From positions 1,464,967 through 1,528,966 of the forward strand of contig JAJVDF010000210.1 in NCBI GenBank assembly GCA_022410635.1: a stretch of 64,000 bases of DNA, in the 5' to 3' direction. Below are positions 21,151 to 32,585 of the stretch, one piece after another. This DNA is from Tretioscincus oriximinensis (lineage: Eukaryota > Chordata > Lepidosauria > Squamata > Gymnophthalmidae). Under the pieces are notes generated by a model. The model was not told where the DNA came from. It did no database searches and was given only the letters and a program-made list of their open reading frames with translations. A program made the position numbers and the translations under genes. Position 1 is the first letter of the stretch. Every line of letters starts with the position of its first letter.

Positions 21151-22160
21151 GTGGAACTCATAGTTTTACATATTAGAACTGCTGTAGGGTTTAAGGATGA
21201 GTGGGGTCCGATGGATATTAGATATTGAGAATGAAAACAGTGTACAAGAAAAGTATGAAATATCATACACTGCAAATGAAAAAAGAAAACACAGCTACAG
21301 TCACCTATTTTGATTGGATTTGTTCTACCTGATGAATTTAAAAAGTGTATATTTCTTCTCCATTTATCTCTTGTGGCAAGAAAGCCCATATAACTGTCTG
21401 CTTTTAAAAGTATTTTCCATAGTTCATCTTAAGATTACATTTTTTATAAAAACCTATACATATATAAAATCATCTCTCACCTTTTCTTTTCAGTTCACAA
21501 ACCAAGACTGAGGGAGCGATTTATCAAAGGAAAAGTATATTAATGGGAAATTGGTCTGGTTTTGCTTAATATGCAAGTTTTCCCCCCAACAGTCCTGAAA
21601 TGTACAGCTCTCAGAAGGCCTTCATTTTTTAAAAAATTCTCTTGACCTTTCATATCACTTTTAGCTTCCTTTTTTAATTTATTGCTCTTTTAAGTTACAA
21701 GTTATGTTTCGCCAGGCTTTTGGCATTTCTGTCCTCTGGAAGCGGACCCTGAAGATTTAATGTCCAGACAGTTGTGTGCAAGAATATCGTATCTCCTCCA
21801 CACATAACGCCCCCTAAGCCACCATTGTTTCTGCTTCAGCTAATCAGTGCAATCTCTGGTGGGGATTTGATCTGCTCCATGCTGAGCCAGCAGTCTTTTT
21901 CCAGAGCTAATAATGTGGAAGGTGTGCTAAAAAATGTTTAGGACAAAGATAAGTGTGTCCTTTGTTTGTTATGATTTTGGCCAGGATTTGTTATTGGAGG
22001 ATGCCATGTAGAAGGCAGGTATATTATTAATGTCTACTGGAATAGATTCAGTCTGGGTCTAGAATACCTAGCAAGGGGGCCTTTATGGCACCTCCGTATT
22101 GAACAGCGGAGTAAGAGTGTGCACCTTGATAGACAGTACCTTGCCATGCTACTTAGCCAG
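21151..22160. other. Unclassified DNA, no gene seen
   Basis: No coding exon, RNA gene or known repeat was recognised. Confidence 0.45.
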
Positions 22161-22164
22161 GAGA

Positions 22165-22285
22165 GGGTTCTGCCTTCTTCTTGAGACTACCCAGAGAAAT
22201 TAGTGGGCCACTGTGTGAGACAGAAGGCTGAACAAGATGGGCTTTGGTCCTATTCAGCAGGGCTTCATTGATGTTCTTATATAAC
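22165..22285 (+). mobile_element. CR1-clade LINE 3' end, old fragment
   Basis: CTGCCTTCTTCTTGAGACTA, GGGCCACTGTGTGAGACAGA and GGCTTCATTGATGTTCTTAT follow the 3' UTR order of the CTTATGTT-tail family, with many substitutions. Confidence 0.65.
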
Positions 22286-22442
22286 CATATTGTTGTTTCA
22301 ATAGGCTGATTCTGAGAGCTCCAAAGAACTGCAATCCAAAATACTAAGGACGAGTGCAAAAATGTCTAAATACTTAAGAAATTTTCTGATGATGCTGTAG
22401 GTGTTTGGGAAAGCAGCATGTGTCCATTTATCAGGTCATATT

Positions 22443-22443
<1 letters not shown>

Positions 22444-22488
<45 letters not shown>
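22444..22488. repeat. (TA)n microsatellite
   Basis: About 20 consecutive TA units. Confidence 0.95.
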
Positions 22489-22490
<2 letters not shown>

Positions 22491-23020
22491 GCACACAAAT
22501 TCTGTTTCTTTACATCTCAAAAATGTCAGTAAAAAATCTTAGGCTGCCTCCCCATATTCTGTTTTTTGTTTTTCTTTCTGCAATTCCCTCCCTACTCATC
22601 TTCAATTCTGGAATAAAATTTTACAAGAAATTAAACTTATTTTTGATATACAAAAGAAATCTCGTTAATGAATCAAATAGAAAATCTAAATATTCAATAT
22701 GATGTAACATATGTATTGAAAAGAAGTATTGCAGTTGGGCACATTACCATGGCTAAAGATAGAGATATAAAAGTAAGTGGCCCATAGAGAGGTGGCATGA
22801 ATACATGTCTGAGTTTCTCTTGTATGATTTCTTAAGAGATAAAAGATTTATGAGGTCAGGGCTATTACCAGAAAAGCCATGGGGTCTTTGGAACATTTAA
22901 TAACAGAAACAAATTGTTATCACACACAATTGCTATGGTCTTTGAACAGAGAATTATTATATAGATATTTTTCTGATACTCATAGGGGTGGGGTGGGTGA
23001 GATGGCTCCAGGGTAAGGAT

Positions 23021-23197
23021 TAGGCTGACCAAATGACCCCTTTTTGGGGGGTGAAAACCCGGTTTTACGGTGCGACCCAGTTTTTCCTGAGGGAAAAAAA
23101 ATTTAAAAAGTTTTGGAACAAAATCTCAGCAAAAAACATGAGGCACTCCAAAACCGGGTTTCTACCCCACCACCACCCCTACCATCTAGTCATTCTA
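23021..23197. mobile_element. hAT-like MITE (TAGGCTGACC family), copy 3, with exact 8-bp TSD
   Basis: The left end TAGGCTGACCAAATGACCCC and the right end TACCATCTAGTCATTCTA are inverted repeats, and the interior is palindromic. GTAAGGAT stands at both 23,013-23,020 and 23,198-23,205, a perfect 8-bp target duplication. That length is typical for hAT elements. Confidence 0.8.
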
Positions 23198-23384
23198 GTA
23201 AGGATACTATTTTATTGGTTATTGATTGATAATTTGCAGATTTTTCCTCTTAAAATGAAAAAATAATTAATTTTTTAAAATTTCCACGCTGTTTTCTGAT
23301 TTCCCATAAACAAACCAAACAATCCCAAAAAACACCAGGGAGAGCATAAGGCAACCACATAAAACCCTGTGAGTCTTAACAGTG

Positions 23385-23835
23385 TTTCAACTGAAAGGTC
23401 TTCTTCAGTGGCCAAATAATGCTTCTATCAAGAATATAAAATTGCTCCTTGAATAAAGGGCACAAAATTTCAGTTGTACTCTGTTTGGAGCCTTTTATAT
23501 CTTACTGGAGTGGAACTGAAATTTTGTGCTCTTCAAGGAGCAATTTTATATTCTTGATAGAAGCATTATTTGGCCACCGAAGAAGACCTTCCGGTTGAAA
23601 TGCGTCTGGCCCATATACTTTGGACTCTGATCTTGCCTTTTGGACTATTTTACCAGGAATGCTCCTTCTCTATTCCATCATTTGAATTCTATTATTTTAT
23701 ATGTTCCAGTTGGGACTTCAACATGATGTATTCGCATTGGACTATTTTAAAATTTACTCTGCTCCTATATATTTAAGACTTTTGTATGTTTGATTAAACA
23801 ATTTGTACTTACAATCCTTTACATATTTCTTATAA
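23385..23835 (+). mobile_element. Penelope-like terminal hairpin and tail
   Basis: The arms 23,385-23,475 and 23,514-23,600 are near-perfect reverse complements (blocks GCTTCTATCAAGAATATAAA, AAATTTCAGTT). The hairpin is followed by GCGTCTGGCCCATA and a T-rich tail ending near ATTAAACAATTTG. The inverted arrangement and the GAAGAAG...GAAA...CGTCTGG layout resemble Penelope-like terminal repeats. Family placement is inferred. Confidence 0.55.
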
Positions 23836-24984
23836 TCTGTTTGGGGTGGTCTCCTACTTTCCCATTACATTTTCTTATATTCTCACCACATGGCTTTTCC
23901 TATACATCATGGCTGTGCCTGTCTTACTACTATTCCCAGCTTTCCTCGCAAGATGAGAGCCAATGAACTTTTACATCTTATCTTGCAAGATTTACTATGC
24001 TCACGTTACCAAACGTCCACAAAGGCTGTTTAGCGGATCTTTGGAGATGTCCGCTATAAAATCAGGCAAACAGAAGTGATTGGGAAAACTGGGAACATGG
24101 GACTTTTTAGTGAGTACATCACTGAACTTGCGTCAACATGTAGAGTGAATTCTTCCTGATGTAGGTATCATCTCAATAAAAATTCCTTGTGAGGAGGCAG
24201 CCTTACTAATTGTTTAAACTTGCTTAATGTGCAACTAACAGTAATGTTTCTTTGTAATCTTAAAATCCCCTTTTTAATTTCTTCTGAGTGTCTTTGATAA
24301 GCACAGTTGAGGTTAGGACAATTTTGTATGGTGGTTCTCAATGTAAAAGTCAATTTGAACACAGTGGATGAGAAAATGAAGGGGGGGATGAGTGCAACAG
24401 CTACAGAAAGTAAATTAAAATCTGAAGATTTTCTCTTCCCATTGCTTTCCTACAACATGAAAGCAGGGTGGGGAACCTATATTTCATTCCCACCCACCCC
24501 CATGAGAGAAATACTTTTGCCAAAAAAAACACATCCCACCACCCTATCTCAGTACAAAAGCCTAGAGAGTCAAATATGTTGTCTTGCCTTATCACTTCTG
24601 AACAGACTGTAGAGTTTGAAAGGAGTTCAGAAATTTGCTTAACTTGCCGTTCGGTAATATAATGAGGGAATCGGAGTGCCATGCTTTCAGAAATTCTGGT
24701 AGTTTCAGAGCAATTCAGGAGTCTGCAAGAATAAGCAAAACAGGATTGCTTCAGCTCAGCCATCAGTGAGAATCTAAGATGAATCCCTGATTCCGCCCCT
24801 TTCGACCACATATTAATATAGTGATGGAGAGAAGTCCTACATCATAAGAAACATGTTTGTAGCCTCAGCATTTAATAAAATAAACTTCTGAATGAGAAAA
24901 TGAAGGCACCACTTGACTCAGAGCACTTGGCTTTACTAGCAATCTAGAAATTAATAATGGCCTATATACATCCCCACACCACTC
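23836..24984. other. Unclassified DNA, no gene seen
   Basis: No exon or repeat family was recognised. The overlapping 101- and 136-codon frames on opposite strands around 24,300-24,810 have no known motif. Confidence 0.4.
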
Positions 24985-25325
24985 ATGACTCAGGCCCGTT
25001 CCGCAATTTAAAAGCAATTGTGGATTTCACTCGTTCATGCCTACCTGAAAAATCTGTATGGAACAGGCAAGATAACTAACCAGGAAATAAATACTGAGCA
25101 TGCTCAGTATGAGATTTTGCCTTCTCTTGTGCTAGCGTCTTCCCGCAGTATCCTGGTAATCCTGTTGAGGATCTGTACACAAAGAAAGGTTTTTTGCCTT
25201 CATGGCTGTAGGCATGACCAGAAAACATCAGAAAAGAGTATTCCAGGGCAAAGAACATTTTTTTCTGGGTTCTTCCATTATCTGCTCCAAGTGATAAAAA
25301 TTTTTTGAGGGGCAGCAATTTCTAG
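24985..25325 (-). repeat. Unnamed interspersed repeat (family X), copy 2
   Basis: Read in reverse, it contains CTGGAATACTCTTTTCTGAT, GTCATGCCTACAGCC, CTGAGCATGCTCAGTATTTA and GGTTAGTTATCTTGCCTGTT, in the same order as copies at 12,704 and 47,303. Confidence 0.6.
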
Positions 25326-26435
25326 CCTTAGTAGCAACTACCTCTCTCTTTGGCCTCATTCAGTAATATGTGTGGAATCAGCCTGAGTTTTTAGTGTAGA
25401 CTGTTAAGGAATTTGAAGATGGCTTAACAAAAGTGCACATTTTTGCATGTCTTTCATACAAGCAAAAAATATTCCCCCCCCCCCTTCAGTATTTGTGGAC
25501 AAAGACCAGAAGATTAATGTTGGGTGATTTTTCATTGCACGCTATCCCCCACTTCTTTCATGTATAGAATTTCATTGAGAGAATTAGCTCTCTTGCAAAA
25601 TCTTTTGCTATTAAATCAGCCTTAACCTCTCTCAAAAGTGACATTTTTCTACCTCAAAGAACTCATTCCTTCCGTCTTTGGTAAACTTGTTCAAGGACAG
25701 ATTTCTCTTTTTCAAAATTAATTTAATCCAGGTCATTAACTGTGAAGTCCCAAGAAGTTTATAGACCTTAAAAATACAAATAACAGTGTGTTCTATGTCT
25801 TTAATTAGTAGCACAGAAGATCTGAAATAGTATCCACAAGGTATAAGTCTCTATACTTCATTACAAATCTCTTGAGCCATACCCATGGCTCAGAAGGTCT
25901 CTTCCCCTTCAAGGAAGGCAAACAAAGCCTCTCTTAAGTCTGTTTCTCCCCCTCTTTTCTCCATTACCAAGCACTTTAATGCAGCTTATAAAGGATGCTA
26001 GTGTTTGTAAGTTGCAAGACGTATTTAAAAGAACTGAAAGATTTTTCACTGGGAGTGGGGGTAAAAAGTGAAATCACTCTGATGCCCTTTCTGTGTTGGG
26101 CTTTCCAGATGATATTCTAGAATAAGCTGATGAAAACTAGCATGCATACAGCCAGCCCTTTCTAGAGGTGATGGAGCAGCAAATAGCAATAAAGTGTTCC
26201 ACACTTTTTGTGTGATCTTTAATCCATGTTGTTACCGTATTCGTTAATCATGTAGAAGATGATACAATGATATTTTAAAGAGATTCCTTTAACGATTAGA
26301 TGATTTCACTGAGTTGAATTTTTGAAACGTCTGAGTATAAACTTTATAACATGGAAATCAAACATCTGGATTTAAAATGTGTCTATCGTGATCTTTGCTT
26401 GATCCCTGAAAGAGAACTTGGGTCTCACCACGTTA
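25326..26435. other. Unclassified DNA, no gene seen
   Basis: AT-rich with a C run near 25,475; nothing recognised. Confidence 0.4.
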
Positions 26436-27020
26436 TTAAGATGCCTGCAAATCTGAGGCAGCCATATCGTCAGAATACGGACACGTGTAAAACCTGACTC
26501 GCGTCAAGAATTCACACAGAGACCATAAACTTAGATCGTGAGGCAAGATCCAGGAGGTCCACGTGGCCCATGGAAAAATCCTCCTCGGCACCTCTGTGCA
26601 GCAGTTTTTATTGACTCCAAAATCAAAGGCGTGCATAGAAAGAGTGATGTCAGAAAGTAGGAGTTCAGAACGTATGGCATGGGCGAACTGGAGGTGGGTC
26701 AAGGTTGTGACACCTGTGTGACGCGTCTCCCTCCTCCCAAGGGGCACAGCCTGTGTCAGGAAGTTTCCAAATATGGGTATGGTTTGAGCAATACAGGATT
26801 GACCCTTTAGGCTTCCAGGACCTGTGAACTGTCACTCACTCCAAGGTAAAGGGATTAGCATAGGGCTTCCTCTTGCCGCTCTTAGGCAAACAACTCATGC
26901 CATAGTCTGCAGCTGTAGATACAATAGGTGGCCTTTGAAACAATAGGCTAAGGAGTGCTATTTGAGGGGAACTGCTCCAGGGCAGAAAGAGAGAGATTAG
27001 CTCCCTTGCAACACCCTGTA
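26436..27020 (-). mobile_element. Candidate solo LTR
   Basis: On the minus strand, a promoter-like GC-richer part leads to GGAGTCAATAAAAACTGCTG (polyadenylation signal at 26,607-26,612). About 75 bases further is TATGGTCTCTGTGTGAATTC and then a GACGCGAGTC block, like the U3-R-U5 order of an LTR. About ten CpGs lie in the first 300 bases while the flanks have almost none. No TG...CA boundary with matching target duplication was fixed, and no viral gene is adjacent. Confidence 0.35.
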
Positions 27021-27591
27021 GAGGCAATTTTTCCCAAAATTTTTACATCCAAATTGCCTGGGCCTCTAGGGACCAATTCCTGTATATATTCATATCAAAT
27101 ATATTAATGCCAATTAATATATTACGTATGGAGAACCCCAACATGTCTGATAACCACATTTCCTTACGTAATAAATGAACCAGTGGAACATATATTCATC
27201 ACATCAAGTCAACTGTAGAGGCAGCATTTTTTTTTACCCAAAGACATTCTATTGTTCGCAACACATTTACCTAATTGCAATTACTTCTTTTCAAACTGCT
27301 CAGTTGGGTGAAGCTAAGGCCAGTAGAGGGTGCTGACCCCTCTCTACAGCCATCACAGGGGTTCTTCATTGAAATACTCTTTTTAATCTCTGTACCACCG
27401 TGCTTACATGGTGCCTACACATGTTATTTTTTCCTTAAAATATAATTTTATCTTCTTCTACATGATTAACAAATACAGTAACAACAAGGATGAAAGATCA
27501 CACTTAACAACCATAGGCACGCTAAAACATGTATAACAACTTATGCTGTTNCATCATTATATCAAGAGACAGAAGTAATAAGTATTACTCT

Positions 27592-27665
27592 GGCTGCATC
27601 CAAATTACTAATTAATCTACATTTCAATATTCCAGAATATTAATGCAGTATTCCAAAATACCCAA
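27592..27665 (+). mobile_element. Harbinger-like MITE end fragment
   Basis: GGCTGCATCCAAATTACTAA followed by CAATATTCCAGAATA resembles one arm of the palindrome at 40,053-40,197. The second arm is absent. Confidence 0.4.
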
Positions 27666-29480
27666 GTGTATGTAAATAGGAAATAATAAAAAAATCAATG
27701 TCTAGATATGGCTTCTAATGAACTGGATCAATAGCTATCCATTCAGCTTCTTAGACTTAAAGCCCATCAATGAACAATGCAAAAGGAACCATTGAAAAAT
27801 AATTGCTCTGCTGAAATGGGTTCTTAGATATCAAAGCCTCATAGCAGATTCCAAAAAGTCCCTTATATCCATTTTCCTGTTCAGCTTAAGGAAGATCGAA
27901 CACATGAGGATGGAGTGACAAAAATAAGTCTAAATACTTCAATATGAGAAAAATTTAAAGCACTGACAAATTAAATTGATGATGTTAAATGAGTGGGGAC
28001 TTACTCAAAAGATTAAAATGTGCAAAGCATTCATTAGCAAATAAAAATTTTAAACATGCCATCGCTGATGTAAATATTTTTGCAGCCATGTTGGTGACTT
28101 CTTGTTTGCTTTCCAGTTGTGGTAGAACTTTCCAAAATATTTGCCATTATCAGCCAATTATCCTCTCCCCCTGAATTAACCTCATGGTCTTTTCCCTGCT
28201 TTGAATCAATGTGGCTTTAAACACAAGTCCATTTATTAAGTCCTTTTTTTCCATTAGGTCTTTCATTATCCATGCTTGTAAAGATCTTAATGGAGATGTT
28301 AAGTAATGAAATTNTGCAAGTTTCTAAAATCTTCATAAATCTCCATAAATTGTCTTTTTATAAGAAACCTGCTTTCATTGTGTTTAATTTTTTTTATTCA
28401 TAGGCAACAAAAATGTTAATATATTTTAATTACTTTAATATGATTTATCTCTTCATTCATTATCCAAGTTAATTTTTGTTCTAAAGGAGTCCTGTTTTCA
28501 AATTCTCTTCAGCAATAGAAAATTAAAGTAATTATAATTTAGCATAGGAAATTAGTCATAAAGGTCTATGATTTCTAAAATAAATGGAAGTTTTCATAGG
28601 GCAGATTAGGCCATATGCCTTACAGAGACAAGAATTAAAGAAATGCAGTGGCTTAATTCCACAGCCTTATATGACTATTAGAACTCATATTTCTAATGGG
28701 AAAGTATTGGTGAAGAATTGGAGTCACAGAGAGCTTTGGTCTAATGTAGCCTCAACAAATTTAATTGAACTGAGAGATCATGTAAGATTCAGTTTTTTAA
28801 TTCTCTATTTTATGAACAACAATTTTTCCACAATACATAGAAAACAATGAACCTTTCTGCACTTATCCGATGGTGTCCGGATCAGCTAGACTGAATCAAG
28901 CAATCTGTTTCTAAATGGGGATGGATAGCTCTGGATTGGAACAAGTCATCTCCATTAGGGTGGTTGCTCTGGTCCATGCCTTGAACTGGCCTCCTTGGTC
29001 CAGTTTATTTGAAGCTAGTGAACTGTATACCAAAAATCTGGATGGTCCCAGGTCTGGCAGCCANTTTGAGCATCCTGGTATGGATTTTACTCCATCTTGT
29101 ACAGATGGAGTATGATAAAAGGAGTCAGGGTCTCTTTAGACTTCAGTAAGATATGAACAGACAATATCTTGAAAAGGATCACAGTCTGNATTAAATGTAA
29201 ATGCAAAAAATCTGTAAGGTTATTTTTGTGTTGGATAGTACAAAAACCCACAGAACAATCTAGGCCTCTGCCATAAACACCAACGAAGACCAGCAGAGTC
29301 TTTACCTTTAGAGTGGTCTGTCAGTATTGGACTAAGGCTGCTTCTGCTCAAGATTCNCCTATCGAGTTGGTAGGATCAGCATGTTGCCTTCACCATATAG
29401 GGCAACAGCGCTTTCACTGTCCTCCCTGGTCCCACTAGGGAAAAAGCTCTTTTGTTGCAGAAGGAGAGGTTGCTAATATT
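27666..29480. other. Unclassified AT-rich DNA, no gene seen
   Basis: The 88-codon frame at 28,584-28,850 shows no motif that I recognise. Confidence 0.4.
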
Positions 29481-29559
29481 TTCAGGCATCAGCATGAACT
29501 ACCTTTCCTTCCAATGGGAGGCTGCCTGGAGTCCTGGGTGTCTGTCATGCTGCTGCGGG

Positions 29560-29762
29560 GTTTGGATATGGCTATAAGACGTCCGGCAGTCAGGACCGCA
29601 AAATCGCAGCTGGCTGACATGTACGGTAGCGACTTCCTAGTCTTTTGTGCATCCCCTCTCGGCAGCTCCATGTGGATTTTTGAGGTAATAGAAATGGATA
29701 GGGAATTGCGTTATGTCGGGTTTAAACCCCATTTCAGGTTTTACCCATAGTGTGGAAGGGAC
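29560..29762. repeat. Unnamed repeat shared with 59,774-60,240
   Basis: CGCAGCTGGCTGACATGT plus following CTTCCT and CAGCTC blocks are shared with 59,990-60,090. The right end TGTGGAAGGGACCT is the approximate reverse complement of AGGTCCTATCCACA at 59,773. This suggests a MITE-like element with short terminal repeats. The left end is not defined. Confidence 0.4.
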
Positions 29763-31010
29763 CTAAGCTATGGANCAGGAATGAGACAAAAATGGCACTG
29801 TACTTCTCTCTACTGGTAAATGATTCTAAAAATGATTATCCAGCTGACTACTGTCAGTATATGAACATCAGGAACATGTCAACAGCACACCTCGTAGTCT
29901 GAGATGCAAAATCTGGCCTTTTTCCTTTCTTTTTTGCAGAGCAGCGGAAATGGAGTTTCTGGGCAAACCACACAAAAAGGCCCACTCAGCACCATTAATG
30001 CGTACGCTAAGCTACATTGCCTCTCTACCACAGTTCATTATAGCAAAATGGTAAGCAGTGCTCAGAAAACATATATGTTCCACTGGTTCGTTTATTAATT
30101 TAAGGTCTGGACAGTAAAAATTTCCTCTTGCCATGTTTCACTGCCCCTGAGGTATTATGCTGAGCATGTGGTTTGGAAACACCATCTGGGAAGTGACAGA
30201 TAATAAATGTTGCATCAGCCAGTGCTTCCAAATAACAATGTTTGCAAAAAGTTCACCACTGTATTCAAAATTACAAAATACAGGATCTATCCAAGCTGTC
30301 TAGTATGGACAGGGTGAAAAGGGGGCGGTGGTGAGATGTTGGCTAGTGAAAAGTAGAAAGCATTTGCTGCCCCTATCCCCAAGACTGGGTTTATTTTTTT
30401 GGAGTTTATGTATGTAACTAAGGATAGATTTGTGACTTACATTTACCCCATGGAAAAGCTTCCATGTGATTATTTATTCTCAATGCTGTTACCGCATGAG
30501 GCATCATCAAACATCCTGTTTCTGTAGAAAATGAGGCCAGTTACAGCCTCAGCACAAGGTAGACAAAGAGACTCAAGGAAACTAGAAACAGCACAGATTT
30601 CAGGTTCCCTCTAATAGCATTTTCATGCAGAGAAGATCCATCTATTTATCCCACAAATGCATAATTGTCATCCATTCCTATGGAAAAACAACAGAATGAT
30701 ACCATAGGAAATTATATTTGGGGGAAAATNAAGCCTTCTTTTCCCCTCAGAGTTCCGTTGCTGAGATGAATTTTTCACATGGGCTATTAAGCTTGTGTGA
30801 ATTGTGGAGATCATTTCGGAAACCTGCATAAGCCTTTTTCTGCAAAAACACACAAAAAATAACACAGGTTTGAACTGCTTTCAGTGTAGAGATCACACAG
30901 ATACCTGTTTTGTTTGCAACTGAAATATATGCTGAGAGTTGCAAAGCGCATTTGCTTCTCTGGTGTGGCCATGTTTCCCCATAATAGAGTCAGGACAAAT
31001 ATGTCTAGNG
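29763..31010. other. Unclassified DNA, no gene seen
   Basis: No coding exon or repeat family was recognised. Confidence 0.4.
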
Positions 31011-31363
31011 GGCTGCAGACACATGCAGGATGTATGTCTGTGTGGAACTGCCCTCTGGACAACTCCTGCAGATGCAATTACAGGTTGTCAGCAATGCAGT
31101 TGCCACAAACTTGTGTTCTTCAGGGTTTAATGAGAGCTGCTTTTTGCAGCTCTCATAGCAGAACCTACCTAAAACCCACTTTTTCTCTGTGTGTGTCCTG
31201 TACAGACGAGATTGAGTGCACATGGCAATGCAGGTAAGTTTTGCCCATGATGTCTCCTGCACCTTGCTATGGCTCGCATGCAATACATGCAGATGGAGGG
31301 CCGACTCCTTAAAGCCCAAATAGGCAGTAAATTCACCTTTTAGCCCCTCCTGTGTCTGCAGCC
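31011..31363. mobile_element. Harbinger-like MITE, 353 bp
   Basis: The left end GGCTGCAGACACATGCAGG pairs with the reverse complement of the right end (GGCTGCAGACACAGGAGG). The interior block GTTGCCACAAACTTGTG followed by TTAATGAGAGCTG is shared with 38,908-39,266. No transposase. The left target site contains an N, so the duplication cannot be read. Confidence 0.65.
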
Positions 31364-31397
31364 TAAAATAAGAGTGCTTCCACTTTCAGCTTAAAAC

Positions 31398-32585
31398 TTG
31401 NCTGGATAGGCAACCGGCTAAAAGATAGAAAACAGAGGGTAGTAGTGGATGGACATTTCTCAGGGTGGAAAGAGGTGAGAAGTGTAGTACCTCAAGGGTC
31501 TGTACTAAGACCTCTGCTTTTCAATATATCCATAAACGATCTGGATGCTGAGGCAAATAGTGAAGTAGCCAAGTTCACTGACAACACTAAACTGTTCAGT
31601 GTAGTGAAAACTGAAAGTGATTCCAAGGAGATCCAGAGTGATCTNTTGAAATTGGGTGAGTGGCCAACAAAGTGGCAAATACACTTAAACTTAAGCAAGT
31701 GCAAAGTCATGCACATTGGGGCAAAGAACCCCAATTACTCCTACCAACTAATGGGAACCAAGATTTCTATGACAGAGCAGGAAAGGGATCTTGGGATGTA
31801 TGTGGACAGTTCAATGAAGGTATCGTCCCAGTGTACAGCAGCAGTGAAAAAAGCAAATTAAATGTTAGGGATAATTAGGAAAGGAATCAAAAATAAATCA
31901 GCAAGTGTTCTTTTACCTCTTTATAAATCTGTGGTGAGGCCACACTTGGAATACTGCGTACAATTCTGGTCACCACATCTCAGAAAGGATACTCTGGAAA
32001 TAGAGAAGNTGCAGAAAATGGCAACAAGAATGATTGAGGGGCTGGAGCACCTCCCTTATGAAATTCAGCTGCAAAAGCTCTTCACTCTCAAAAGACAGAG
32101 TTTGAGAGGTGATCTGATTGAAGTGTATAAAATTATGCATGGNATGAACAGGGTGAATAGAGAAAAAATGTTTTCTCTATCACATAACACTAGGACTAGG
32201 GGACATTCCTTGAAGCTTATGGGCAGAGGAGTAAAGACAGACAAGGCAAAGTATNTTTTCACCCAGAGGGTCATCAGCCTTTGGAATTTACTTCCAGAAG
32301 AGGTGGTGGCAGCTAGCAACCTGGGTAGTTTTAAAACACGTTCATGGAAGCCAAGGGTATAAACAGCTATTAAGTTGGATGTCTTAATGCTGCCTCTGAG
32401 ATGGAGCAACAGGCATATTCCTGAAATGCCATTTGCAGGGCATCGAGAACAGATTTGAAGATTTTGCCTTCTTCTGTTCCAGGCTNCCCACATGCAATTG
32501 GTGGACCTCTGTGTGAGACAGAATGCTGGACTGGATGAGCTGTGGCCCGATTCAACACGGCTCCTCTTATGATCTTATGTTCTTG
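31398..32585 (+). mobile_element. CR1-clade LINE, ORF2 C-terminal half to tail
   Basis: Blocks in order: WIGNRLKDRKQ, VPQGSVLRPLLFNISINDL (about 31,486-31,545), KFTDNTKLFSV (about 31,571), LSKCKVMHIGAKN, QERDLGMYVDSSMKVSSQC, PLYKSVVRPHLEYCVQFWSPH, RGDLIEVYKIMH, SLSHNTRTRGHSLKL, FTQRVISLWNLLPEEVV, then the 3' UTR and CTCTTATGATCTTATGTTCT. The active-site FADD is FTDN here, which removes a catalytic aspartate. It also has frameshifts. Truncated at the 5' end. Confidence 0.9.
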
